From: Apostichopus japonicus
Taxonomy: Eukaryota > Echinodermata > Holothuroidea > Aspidochirotida > Stichopodidae
Assembly (NCBI RefSeq): GCF_037975245.1
Contig: NC_092574.1
Location: 23,935,713-23,999,712 of the forward strand
DNA length: 64,000 bases
Direction of reading: 5' to 3'
Part shown: one piece after another, positions 11,440 through 22,349 of the stretch
How the letters are laid out: each line of letters opens with the position of its first letter
Numbering within the stretch: the stretch's first letter is position 1
Notes under the pieces: model-generated
What the model was told of the DNA's origin: nothing
The model's database searches: none
Seen by the model: the letters and a program-made list of their open reading frames with translations, nothing else
Position numbers and translations under genes: made by a program

Positions 11440-12490
11440 AATCCTCTAGTTTCACCATTGTTAAAAAAACATTTCCGCGTTTTCGACCTGTATTTAGTGT
11501 AACAGCCTCAACCCACCTCCCCAGACCTTTGCTGGCGCATATTGGCTGACATGCGCCAGCCAAAACACTTCATTTCCCTCCCTTAGCGAACTCCCCTAGT
11601 TCACCCTTTGTTAAAAACATTTCCGCGTTTTCGACCTGCATTTAGTATTAAAAAAGGCTACACCCCTCCCGCACCCCCTCGTGGCGCATATTGGCTGAAA
11701 TACGCTCAGAATACATCTTCATCGTGCCTAGTTTCTCTTGTTTCGCCATTGTAAAAAACAATTCCGCGTTTTCGACCGGCTTTTAGTAAAATAAATTATT
11801 TTACCCCACCCCTTCTTGGCGCATTACAGCTGAAATGCGCCAAAACACTTTTTCACCCTCCCTTGACAAACTCCCCTAGTTCCGCCTTTGTTAAAAACAT
11901 TTCCGTGTTTTCGACCTGTATTTAGTGTAAAAGCCTCAAACCACATCCCCACACCTTTGCTGGCGCATATTGGCTGAAATGCGCCGGCCAAAACATTTCA
12001 TTTCCCTCCCTTGGCAAACTCCTCTAGTTCCGCCTTTGTTAAAACATTTCCGTGTTTTCGACCTGCATTTAGGGGAAAAGCCTACAACTCCATCACCTTC
12101 CTGGCGCATATTGACTGAAATGCGCCGAAAACTCTTCACCCTCCGCCTTGACAAATCCTCTAGTTTCGCCATTCATTGTGTACAAAAACATTTCCGCGTT
12201 TGCGACCTGCATTTAGTATAAAAAAAAAAAACCTTAGCCCTTTCCCACCCCTCCTGGCGCATATTGGCTGAAATGCGCTCAAAAAACGTCTTTATCCTCC
12301 CTTGACAAAATAATCTAACTCGTCCATTGTAAAAGTACGATTTCCGCGTTTTCGACCTACATTTACTGAAATAGCCTTAAACCCGCACCCCTTTTTGGCG
12401 AATATAGGCTGAAATGCGCCAAAAAAAAAAGACTTTGTCACCCTCCCTTGACAAATTCCTCTCGTTTCCGCGGTTTCCGCGTTTTCGACC
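11440..12490 (-). repeat. Right foldback arm: about 145-bp tandem units
   Basis: TTTCCGCGTTTTCGACC (the complement of the left-arm motif) recurs at about 11472, 11620, 11761, 11900, 12046, 12191, 12341 and 12474, with spacing 133-150 bp. CpG decay (GTG for GCG) is visible in two units. The array mirrors the left arm unit for unit, so the two could pair over about 1 kb. Confidence 0.85.
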
Positions 12491-12636
12491 TTGCTATATA
12501 GCAAGGTCGATAACGCGGAAACCGCGGAAACCGTTGATATCGAACCCGGTATCTCTATTACCGAACCCGGTTTATCGATTTCCGCGGTTTCCGCGGTTTC
12601 CGCGTTTCCGCGTTATCGACCTGGCCATGCATACAT

Positions 12637-14232
12637 GTTGTACTCCAGCTAGCTTGTCATATGTGCGTGCTGCCGTGAGGTAGAAAGTCTTGCGTGGTCG
12701 AGGCGACCAGGTACTCTGCACCACTGAGATTAGAGGTCTGTACTCTGTAGTGTACGAAGTATATGGTACTGTACATTGCACGTACAGCTTAAGTGTGGGG
12801 ATTCCCCTCATTACTGATTCATACAGAACGTACCAAAATGTGATTTATTTCTTACTTTGTTTCTAATATAAATGGAGGGTGATACCAACAAGCTACTATA
12901 AATTTTTGGCTGGGATGGATTATTATTTTAACGAATAGGGATTTTCTATACTTTATTCAAAGGGTTGAAAACTAGCCTAGTCGTCCGCCAGAGAACAGGC
13001 TTTTTGGTCGCCTCCGACGATCAGACGCCCGTAAATTTGAGCCCTGACATACAGTACATCCATATGCAACATGTAGGCTATATAGTCACTACTCTTGAGA
13101 GCACAGATATATTGCAATCACAAGCAAAAATATTAATTAATGAAAATACAGTGATATGAATACAAAAATACTTAAACAAGATTAATCAACATGCTCATTA
13201 GGCCTAGTAACAGTTGTATAGACTGTAGTCTGACCAGGGAGCTGCTAGAGTAGCAGTCTTGGTCTTGGTGTGGTACTGCACAAATCGCCACTGACCCTTG
13301 GCCTTACACTTTGCTGTACCACCAGTAATATATGTTACTCTAACTATGGCTCTAATGCTACTTTGTAGCCCTAAAACAATGCTAAATCATAAGAACAGCC
13401 TTATAAATTGTGAATCAAAACGCTAACCACCGGAAGACAGATGCTGTGTTAGAGCCTAGGCTCAATACACCAAAGTGACCAATACTGGCAATGCACTAAC
13501 CAACCTGTCTAGGCCTACAGTCTATATAACCATGGAGGTAAATCAGAACTCCATGATATAACCTAGGCCTATGAGCATTTTGAAAACCTTTGTAGAGTGA
13601 TACATACGAAAAGGGTCAATTGATTTCCTTCGTTTACCTTTTCGCCCTTGTCTGATCTAGGCCTTTCCGTTAGAAATGTTGGTACTAATTTAGAATCCGT
13701 ACCGAAATGTTCAGCAAGTTAGGCCTTTTAATGAATAGTTAAATATGTATTACACAACAGAACGTTGTTATTTGTTCTTCATCCATGTCATTGACGTCAA
13801 AATTGTTTGAGCATTGTTCCTTGTGAGGTCAAAAGAAATGTAGAGCACGGTTAATTAATAACGATTGTGAGTGAGTAGTACTTGTAAATCAAAGATATCT
13901 TTATTCCGTATTCCTGTAATCCAAAGATTATTCAACGCAGATGAAATGAGCCGATTCGTCGTTTATTAGCTTTGATATCTGGTAACTATCTGCATGGTAA
14001 TCTGCTAATATGGTAACTAAACAAATAAAAACGAAACATACGTTTGTAATTAAACAATCAGGAAATCGATTAATGAAAAAGTCAAATATTGAAGAATAAA
14101 TACATAAATCCAGATCATACAGAATAAATAATCATGTATGCAACAAATATACAATCCTATATCAATAAAAACACGACTTACATAAAATCTTTGGTTTAAC
14201 ACTGGAAAATACTTCTTGCTTCAATACGTTCT
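12637..14232. other. Intergenic, nothing recognised
   Basis: Low-GC sequence containing scattered AGGCCTA words and no convincing open frame, RNA gene or repeat boundary. The 64-codon frame near 12965 has no family signature. Confidence 0.4.
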
Positions 14233-15640
14233 TGATATCTACTGAACTCAAATTACGGTAAATGACCGTCTTAAGACAGAACCAACGAAAACAACATGTT
14301 GCGAGTAAAATATTCGAACACATACTGAAATCAAATGTCATGCAACACCTGGATAAACACCAAATTTTGTGTGAAAATCAACACGGCTTTCGTAGAAACC
14401 ACTCATGTGAGACACAGCTGATAAATACAACTCATGAGATAGCTAATTGTCTCTTAGACCAAAAACATCAGGTGGACATGATTATTATGGATTTCGCGAA
14501 AGCGTTTGACAAGGTTCCACATCGCAGATTACGGCAAACTTGATCGCTAAGGTATCAGGGGAAAAGCAATTAATTGGACAGAAGCATTCCTCACTCAAAG
14601 AAAACAGCGAGTAGTGATAGATGGTAAATGTTCAGAATGGGTAGATGTGAAATAGCTAGTGTTCCTCAGGGAACAGTTACGGGACCCATGGACTTCCTAG
14701 TGTTTATTAATGACTTGCCTCAGAACTTAACATCTAGTGTGAAACTCTTTGCAGATGATTGCATCGTGTTCAGAAAAGTATCCGGTCCTGAGGATGCTGG
14801 CATGTTACAAAAGGACTTAGATGTGCTCACTGCATGGCAGTCAAAGTGGCAAATGGCATTTAATGCCCAAAAGTGTTATGTTCTGAGAGTGACTCATTCA
14901 AAATCTCCCAAAAAATTCATATACACACTTAATAATACCGAGTTGGCTGAAAAGAAAGAATACCCTTACCTTGGGGTAACACTTACGTCAAATTGGTCAT
15001 GGAACTCACACGTAAATAATACTGCTGCAAAGGCAAACAGAACCCTAGGGTTTATAAAGAGAAACTTACATTCATGCTCAAAACAGGTCAAAAACTTAGC
15101 ATACAAATCTTTAGTGCGACCAACAATGGAGTACTGTGGATCTGTATGGGATCCGTCAACCAAAGAACTTAAACAGAAACTAGAATCCGTTCAAAACAGG
15201 GGTGCTCGGTTCGTAACCGCCGATTACAGAAGGACTAGCAGTGTGTCACACATGAAACAAGAACTGAAATGGGAACCGTTGGAGGAAAGAAGAAGAGTGA
15301 CTAGAGTCTGCATATTACACCAAGCCCAATCGGGTCGCCTTGCCATACCAACGCAAACAATTCTGCGCCCGGTCGTCCGCTCTTCAAGACACGGATCTTA
15401 CATTCAAATTCCCTGCAACAAAAACTGTTTAAAATTCTCATTCATGCCCAAAACACTAATAGACTGGAACGCCCTCCCACAACACATCAAAGAAATCGAG
15501 GACAAGGATAACTTCAAAGCGGCTGTCGCCCAACACTACAGCCAGAAACCAATCACAGCTTAAACAAGTCTGCACCACCCTACTCGTTTTACCCCTTTTA
15601 GGGGAGTTGAGTAGTATCACTCCAGATCCAGATCCAGAAC
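14233..15640 (+). pseudogene. Truncated, frameshifted non-LTR retrotransposon (reverse transcriptase)
   Basis: Open segment 14262-14543 carries QHGFRRNHSCETQL and DFAKAFDKVPH, the early reverse-transcriptase blocks. A middle block reads only in another frame (about 14551-14645). Segment 14628-15563 then carries SVPQGTVTGP, LFINDLP-like VFINDLP and the catalytic FADD, with the C-terminal part (YLGVTL, KSLVRPTMEYC) through a stop at 15561-15563. At least two frameshifts make it inactive. No endonuclease domain or 5-prime end is present. The 3-prime flank ends in CCAGATCCAGATCCAGAAC, probably the tail. The order of motifs fits the Jockey/CR1/L2 group of LINEs; the exact clade cannot be decided. 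Confidence 0.88.
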
Positions 15641-16990
15641 AAATTTCAAACACATACTCACGCATACACGCACACTCGCACAAACACGCACACGCGCAGT
15701 AGCACTGCAACTTTACATGAAGCACACTTCGTATCAATACACAAACAACACATCGTGTGAGCGCGTTTACAGTACTGTAGATGGATACAGGAAGCAATCA
15801 AAAATTTGGGAAGGATCACTAAGCGCGGTAATTGGGAGAGGAGGAGGGAGAAGGGAGAGGGGAAGGGGGGCGGGGAGAGAGAAGAAATCTGGTGGCCAGT
15901 TTATGTCAGTTTATTAAATGAAAGTTTATTTTCCCAAAATTACGAATTTTATATAAACATTTTGACTGCAATCTCGAGCTTTTGGTTCTTATCTCAAACT
16001 TTTCGACTCTTTTCGACTATTTTATTTCCCAAAATTGCGTTATTTTCATTAAAGGTTCTTCTCGAAAAGTCTTTCTTTCGCGAAATTTCAAGCTGAAATA
16101 CCAAAATTTCTGCTCTTTATATCATTTATTCAATGATTTTTAGGATTATCTTGATTACACTAATAAGAGATCATTTCGACATTGTCGACAATTAGTTCCT
16201 CAAAAATACGACTTTTAACATCAAAATTGAACTTTCATCTCCAGCGTTTTTTTTTAGTCCGAATTTAAACCGTTTTATCTCAAACATGCACAACATATCC
16301 TCCAATATAGTAGGGATCAGTATTTCGACTTTTCATTGAAATAGCGACATTTTATCTCAAAAGTTCGACTGTATAATCTCAAAATATCAAATTTTATTGA
16401 ATTTATAATTATAGGTTAGTATGAGTTCTGGGTAATGTAGGGTATTTTAGGCATCATCCCTGCGTATAACGAAGGGCGCCACACAAACTATTACCAACTA
16501 ATACCAATTTGTAGGGAAAAAATCAAAGCTGTGACGGATTATAAGGTCTGTGAAAAAGAGAAATGATCTTTTGAAGGTGGTGTCAATTTCCATCTACGCG
16601 AATCGTGAAGTCGGGCATTTCTTTTACGGCGGTACTGATGTGCGACGCAGCAGGCAGCCATGCATACTTGTCGTGTGAATGTAAGCATACTCAACTTTTG
16701 AATGATCATATAGCCAGTTATAATAGTTTATGAATATTCTTTTCGCAGAATAGTGTGTTTTTGTGTTTGGGGTGGGGGGGGGGGGGTTAAAACATCCTCC
16801 ACCAGGCATGCCGTCCTTGCTACATGAAAAATCGGATCGGATAAGCAATAACACCAACCTAAGATCCCATCCAGAATTCATTGACCTTTCACTAAATTAC
16901 GCTCTCGGCGCTTGGATTTTAGAGAGGGGGCTATAGCGCTTTCTAGGGCTATAGATCTCTTCGAAAACGAGTAAGTCCGAAATCTGTGCA
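15641..16990. other. Intergenic: CA-rich and purine tracts only
   Basis: Contains a CACGCA-rich stretch (15650-15700), a purine-only GA tract (about 15834-15888) and a G homopolymer (16772-16786). I see no gene. Confidence 0.5.
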
Positions 16991-16997
16991 GTGCACT

Positions 16998-17310
16998 AGT
17001 ACGGCAGTCCGTGATCACTGAGTGGTTGACAATCTCCAGCCCCCCCCCCCCCCCAACCCACGGAAAAACGCGACTCCCTATCGCTCAGAAATTCATACAA
17101 CATGAAGAAGGTGTGTACGAAATTTATCTCAACCCCTCACCGGGCTAGTTCCCTTGTTTTCTAGGAGGAAGGGGGTCGTCAAGCAAGTCAACTTTGCCAA
17201 TTTTACCCCCCTTTGACTAGTTGCACGTTTAACGATTCTGAAAAAAAGTCCGTGATCACTGAGAGGTTGACTAAGCCCCCCCCCCCGAACCCTCCCCCGG
17301 AAAAACGCTA
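16998..17310 (+). repeat. Inverted-arm repeat, left copy (two units)
   Basis: Two units about 243 bp apart begin AGTCCGTGATCACTGAG(A/T)GGTTGAC (17006 and 17249). They share a C homopolymer, CGGAAAAACGC, CCGGGCTAGTTCCCTTGTTTTCTAGGAG-type blocks and AAGTCAACTTTGCCAATTTTACC. The same units occur in reverse orientation at 20100-20520. Confidence 0.75.
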
Positions 17311-20099
17311 TCATATGTGACACCGAGTGGGCATACGTTGTTTACATTCCACAATTAATTGAACTGCCTGTGAGATTCTGTATGTGTTAAGTGTACCCTT
17401 ATCGTGCTTCGAAAGCAGCTCCTTCACAAACTGGAGAGAGATAATTATGTATTATTTTCGTAATTGTATGCACAACCATAAACATTATGGAGGAAGATTA
17501 CCAATAGGCGATTCGAGATATTGGTTCTTGTCAACAAATTTTTTTCATTCAGAAGGCTAGTGTAGCACAAAACACCACTACTCAAAATTAGCCATAGCAA
17601 ACATTATTCAACAGCAAATATTTAATTACTGGCCGACAACTGTTAACATATAGGGCATCCATACACCCCCCCCCCCCCCAGTTTATCTCAGTTTGATGAC
17701 TGGGCTGTAAACCATGGTCAGAATGAAAACTCCTGATCGAGCGGTGCAAGGCGCACGGCTTCGGCAGGTTTATAAGATATTTTTTAGTAAAACAGACAAT
17801 AGCAGTTTGGTGAATCGAGTGAAGTGGACGACAAGCAGTACACGTGACTTGGAAGCTTTAAGGAGTAATATAAACTACTTAGTAAAAATAACGGGAGGTT
17901 GCTCAAGACCTGGTAAACTCACCCTGCCGGGATGTACCCTTACGGTAGCTTTCGCCCTGCATTAAAAGCCCAATTTTGTAATGATTTGTTGTTATTCTAA
18001 GATATCGCCCTCTATTCACAGAGAGAGCCTAACCCTGTTCGTACCGAAGAACGTAATAAACTGATATAAATATCCACAAGATTCTCCACGAATATTTAGA
18101 CCATTGACTTTCACACTAAATCACAAAAGTAATGTGGTCTCTAAGTCTAGATAGAAGCTTACACTAGCTTAACGCTACCCATCACCGGGTAGCTGACAAG
18201 TTGGCCTTTCATGGCACTTTCACTTTTCCGTACCATGACCGCGCAGATTTTTTGCTATCCGAGCCGGAAGTTTTCGTCACTTGTAAACAAACCTCTTCAC
18301 TCAGTAGTTAACAGTTTTCCTACGCTGCTGCTGGGAGGCCTAAAGAGGTCTAAAATTGCCTCAATTGACCCAATTTTCTCACCACATGTACTTCCATTCA
18401 TGCTCTTCATCATGCAAGCAACAACAAAAAATAGATCATGGTTGACAACAGGTAAAAGAAGATGTTCTCCTGCTGCTTTTTGGCACTTTTCCTGATGGAT
18501 ATAGACTCTAATAGGAGCACGCCACCTTACGCTAAGAAATAAGGAAAAATAGTTACCGGTACTGTACTGGGCTGTTCCCCAGAGGTGGACCACTCTTCCG
18601 GGGTTTGACTCTGGCTGTAAACCATATGCAATGACAACCTTTTTTTTTTTTTGAACGATCAAACCATATCAACTGAATGTTTGTATCATTCAGTGAAGCT
18701 GCCCTTACCAACTTAAATTGAAACTAATCCTTTTACTGATTTTAGTGAATAGTTATATGGCTACGTGCAACTTTTATTTATTTATTTTTTTGTACAGGAA
18801 GGAAGTTATAAAACCACAGTTGTCATTTGTTTATTCGTTGACTAAACCGGTTCAGATTGAAAAAGAAAGTTAGGCATCTCTCTTCTCTGGGGTTATGTTG
18901 GTTCTCATTACAATAGCTGGATAAAATCCCAGAACACAATGTTGTTTGGGACATAAAGCATTTTAGGCAACGCTGTATATTTCACCGATATCGCATAAGA
19001 ACAATGTAATTGACAAATATAGGTTTGTAAATGCACAGGGGCTCGAGTGGAGAGGGTTTAACATAATTATGAAAAGATGATAAATATTTCTCCGTTTTTT
19101 TATTCATTTTTGAGAATCTGATAAATCTTACTTATTAAAAGTAAAATACAAATGAAAACAATGATATACTGAATTTCAAGTAAAAAATAAAAAAGGTTAT
19201 GCGTAACGAATAGACATATAACTAAAAAAAATGTGTATCAAGTGGGTGGGGAGAGGTGGGGGAGGGGGGCTTGGCATGTGTACGGGATGATTGTCAAGTA
19301 TGGACAAGCATCAGTTAATTCGCCGTTTTAATTTGGCTTTACTGGATATACACCGCCCTTTTGGCCGCTTATACTATAATTTGCCTACAATATTCAAGTT
19401 TGCGCTGTATTATCGAAGTTGAGAGTTAGGACATCTCTCTTTGGGACTGTAGTTACTCTGCTTCTTTCCTTCTGGATGAAGAGATTCGTGACTAAAGAAA
19501 CAATTCTTTCTTTCAAAATAAGACATTTTCTTTTGGCTGGAGTAAATGTGAAATACATCGATAAAATTTCCTTATTATACATAGGCCTATGAAGTTTTAC
19601 AATTATTATTGCAGACTAAATAATATCATAGCAAATGTTTTTAGTTAGGTTAAAGTTTGTAATCACATTAAACGCTCTAAAACAACAGTTAGAGACCGGT
19701 GAAATGTATACCCGAATTATTCCAAATCATTTTATTTGTGACTAAAAAATAATGTTCAATTACGTACAATCTGAACAATCGGAGAGAACATAAAATCAAA
19801 TTATAATAAACAGCCAATGGCGGGGGGGGGGGGGGGCGGCGCACTTTCTACATGGGTTTTGGGCTGTATGGAAGAATAGGCCTACTATACCACGTCACTG
19901 AAATAAATATAACAAATGACTTAGTTCAATGATTTCACAGCTTTCCTTTTTTTTTATTAAAACCAGCGGGTGCCAATAAACAAGCAATGAAAGAGTCTAG
20001 AAATTTACAATGAAAATCTGAAGGAACAAAAGGAAGATCTTCTTGCTCTGCGGCTCCCTGCAATTCATATCTCAGCATGATATGAGAATCGTTATACGT
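17311..20099. other. Segment between inverted arms, no confident gene
   Basis: Bounded by inverted copies of the same repeat. It contains C or G homopolymers (17666-17679, 19821-19836). One frame at 18211-18495 starts with an arginine- and serine-rich, mitochondrial-presequence-like stretch (MALSLFRTMTAQIF). It shows no further family signature, and I did not call it a gene. Confidence 0.4.
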
Positions 20100-20520
20100 G
20101 CAAAGTCAACGGGGGGGGGGGTACCATTTGGCAAAGTTGACTTGCTTGACTCGACGCCCTTGCCCCTAGAATACAAGGGAGATAAATTTCGAAAACAAAC
20201 TCTCAACGTTGTATGAATTTGGGAGCGACAGGATGTCGCGTTTATCCGTGTGGGGGGGGGGGGGCGGGAACTTTGTCAACCTCTCAGTGATCACGGACTT
20301 ACATTTTTCAGAATCGTTTCACGTGTAAAGTTAGTGTGGGGTAAAATTGGCAAAGTTGACTTACTTGACGACCCTCTTACTCCTAGAAAACAAGGTAATT
20401 AGCCCGGTTAGGGGGTTGTGATAAATTTTCCCCATTCCCCCTCTTCTTGTTGGGTGAATTAAGGAGCGATGGGCGTTGAATTTTCCAAGGGGTGGGGAAC
20501 TTTTCAACCTGATCACTTGT
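20100..20520 (-). repeat. Inverted-arm repeat, right copy (two units)
   Basis: Contains GGCAAAGTTGACTT(G/A)CTTGAC at about 20140 and 20350, and CTCTCAGTGATCACGGACTT at 20280-20299. These are the complement of the 16998-17310 units, with a spacing of about 210-220 bp. Arms in opposite orientation 2.8 kb apart could be the ends of one element or two independent insertions. Confidence 0.7.
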
Positions 20521-20701
20521 CCACAAAGCGGACGTGTGTTACTCCTGTACCGGTTAGCTGCATAAGCAATACCACCAAAGTCAATAGGGGGGGGGGGTAA
20601 GAACTTTGAAAAAATATCAATAAGTACATGTTGCGTGAACCATCAATAGAAAGATTTTGGACTACTGCTTGAGATACTTTTTAAGAAAAGTCGCCCAGGA
20701 A

Positions 20702-21304
20702 TATAGGCGTAGGAGTCTAATTTGATTTGGGGGGGGGGGGGCTGTAACGACTTGCCCGCAAAATAGCCTATAACCAAAACTTCTCGCTTAATGTGCATAT
20801 CATATAGGCATTCATCGGTTATTACATCACATGCAAATAACCGATAAATGCCTATATGATATGCACATTAAGATTTTGAACGCGCGCGGGGCGCGCGAAA
20901 AATCTTGGTTATATTTTCCGTGTTATACCCTTCCATATTGGTTATAATTATTGGGGAAGTCGTTACAATAATAACGATCATAATAATATCAGTTTAACCA
21001 TTGAAAAACACATTGCAAATTATTCTTCTTTTAGTAGGTGCCCGAAAAAAGTTCTCAGCATATTCCCCAATTTTCACAAAAAAAGAAGTGAAAAACACAC
21101 TGCAGATTTTTCTTCTTTCAGTAGGTGCCCGAAAAAATTCTCAGCATATTGCCCGAATTTTCACAAAATAAATTGAAAAACACACTGCAAATTTTTCTTC
21201 TTTCAGTAGGTGCCCGAAAAATTCACGGCATATTGCCCGAATTTTCACCAAAAATTTTGGTTGGGGGGCTGCAGCCCCCTAGCCCCCCGCCTCCTACGCC
21301 TATG
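20702..21304. mobile_element. hAT-like MITE with 8-bp TSD
   Basis: Ends TATAGGCGTAGGAG (20702-20715) and CTCCTACGCCTATG (21291-21304) are inverted copies. A perfect 8-bp direct repeat, CCCAGGAA, flanks them (20694-20701 and 21305-21312). G-rich and C-rich subterminal tracts match the 5599-7052 element. Inside are a 37-bp-stem hairpin (20787-20872) and three tandem copies, about 93 bp each, of a block with TTCTTCTTT(C/T)AGTAGGTGCCCGAAAAA (about 21025-21250). There is no transposase, so it is non-autonomous. Confidence 0.85.
20787..20872. repeat. Hairpin inside MITE
   Basis: CTTAATGTGCATATCATATAGGC.. pairs with ..GCCTATATGATATGCACATTAAG around an 11-nt loop (ACATCACATGC). One mismatch is visible in about 37 bp. 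Outer flanks AACCAAAACTT and AATCTTGGTT weakly extend the symmetry. Confidence 0.8.
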
Positions 21305-21433
21305 CCCAGGAAAGAACCTGGACAGGAAAACCAAACTACCGAACGACTGATCCGCTCTCAACCCCAGTCTCTTGCATCGGGACTGTGACTTTGTGATCAT
21401 CGTCGGGTGTGCATCACCATTCCCCTCGAAAGG

Positions 21434-21473
21434 GAACAGATACTACACATGATCTTAGCCAAAAGGCCGAGAA
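21434..21473 (-). ncRNA. U2 snRNA 5-prime-end-like fragment (probable pseudogene)
   Basis: Read on the minus strand, the first 40 bases (TTCTCGGCCTTTTGGCTAAG, ATCATGTGTAGTATCTGTTC) match the conserved 5-prime region of U2 snRNA, including the branch-site-recognition segment GTAGTA. There is one visible difference (ATCAtG for ATCAAG). The usual first few bases (ATCGC) are replaced. Downstream, the stem-loop II and Sm-site sequence are absent; instead a CCCT-TTCG-AGGG hairpin and GGTGATGCACACCC follow, the latter resembling the U2 3-prime end. This suggests an internally deleted U2 copy or a U2-derived retroelement. A functional U2 gene is unlikely. Confidence 0.6.
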
Positions 21474-21599
21474 TTAGCCTGTGTTTAGCGTTATAGCCAT
21501 CCTTAATGGGTTTTTGGGCTCTCATCGCCCTTCCCTTCATCTCCGCGCTGAAGTCGACGCTCGTGTTGAAGTATAGAGGTGACATTTACCATTAATTCT

Positions 21600-22349
21600 T
21601 TGAAAGGGCGTAGATTGGGACAGTTTGTCCGTCCTGATCATTTGTTGTTCAAAATTAATATAAGTTTTATTAACTAATTAAGAATTTACCATAAAAAATA
21701 TGTGTATAATAACATGCTCGCTCCATTTCACACAAAAAAATAGTCGTTTACAACGGCTAGATGGTTACGATGTTGCTAGGCAACGAGCCATAGCTTTTGC
21801 GAGCTCGCGTCATACGTCACTGCTCAATACATAACAACCTTGCATCGAAGGTGTAGTATTGTACATAACACATAACAACTATATTGTTACAGGCTAACAA
21901 TATTTTTGACCGTGGATAATAAAGTGACCGTTACTTCCAAATATCGTTTTTGACAATGTCAACATTGATTTCTCCAACCACTTTGGAATAACAACGCAAA
22001 AGTTGGTTCCTTTCACTCGATTGGAGGTCTTTTCTCGTGAAACAGGCCCATGTAAGCTAAAGACATTCCAAAGCTAAGTTGTAACGCTAGTCTAACTTGT
22101 CTAGGCTATGACCTGGCTAGTAATAGGCCTAAGCTAGCGTAACATCAGGTTATGGGGCCAAACGTTAGTGTTTGGATAGGACCTAATCTAAGTAAGACTT
22201 AGGCTAACTATAGTGTAACGTTACTTGTTAAATTAAGTTGCATGTACTGTGACACATGTAGAACTTCCAAAATGTTTCATACCTTGGGTTAATTGCTCAC
22301 GCACACGGTAGTAACAACTATAGTAGCATGGTGGGCTCATAATTGACGC
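21600..22349. other. Intergenic with possible promoter-like patch
   Basis: AT-rich except for a CpG-containing patch at about 21750-21840. No coding signal. Confidence 0.35.
21772..21784. promoter_or_regulatory. X-box-like palindrome
   Basis: GTTGCTAGGCAAC resembles the RFX-factor X-box (GTNRCC-N0-3-RGYAAC) with one deviation. A TACGTCA word (CRE-like) follows at about 21812. It lies about 2.5 kb upstream of the anoctamin start codon. A regulatory role is only a guess, since such short palindromes occur by chance. Confidence 0.25.

Larger units (their letters stand above)
8412..12626. mobile_element. 4.2-kb foldback transposon, non-autonomous, with 10-bp TSD
   Basis: Both ends begin GGCCAGGTCGATAACGCGG reading inward and are flanked by the same 10-bp direct repeat ATGCATACAT (8402-8411 and 12627-12636). 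Each terminus is a hairpin of GCGGAAACC-type words (8417-8505 and 12503-12624). Next comes the palindrome CCTTGCTATATAG(C/T)AAGG, then a tandem array of about 145-bp units oriented inward (left arm to about 9530; right arm from about 11440). The centre (9.55-11.4 kb) holds a TA microsatellite and four 188-bp repeats but no transposase. Long inverted repeats built from tandem subunits define foldback elements; sea-urchin TU elements are a known example of the architecture. The 9-11 bp duplication also fits Mutator-like transposases. Class assignment is inference; the structure is seen directly. Confidence 0.88.

Noticed and set aside
14262-15563. Active LINE
   Set aside because: At least two frameshifts separate the reverse-transcriptase blocks, and the endonuclease and 5-prime end are missing.
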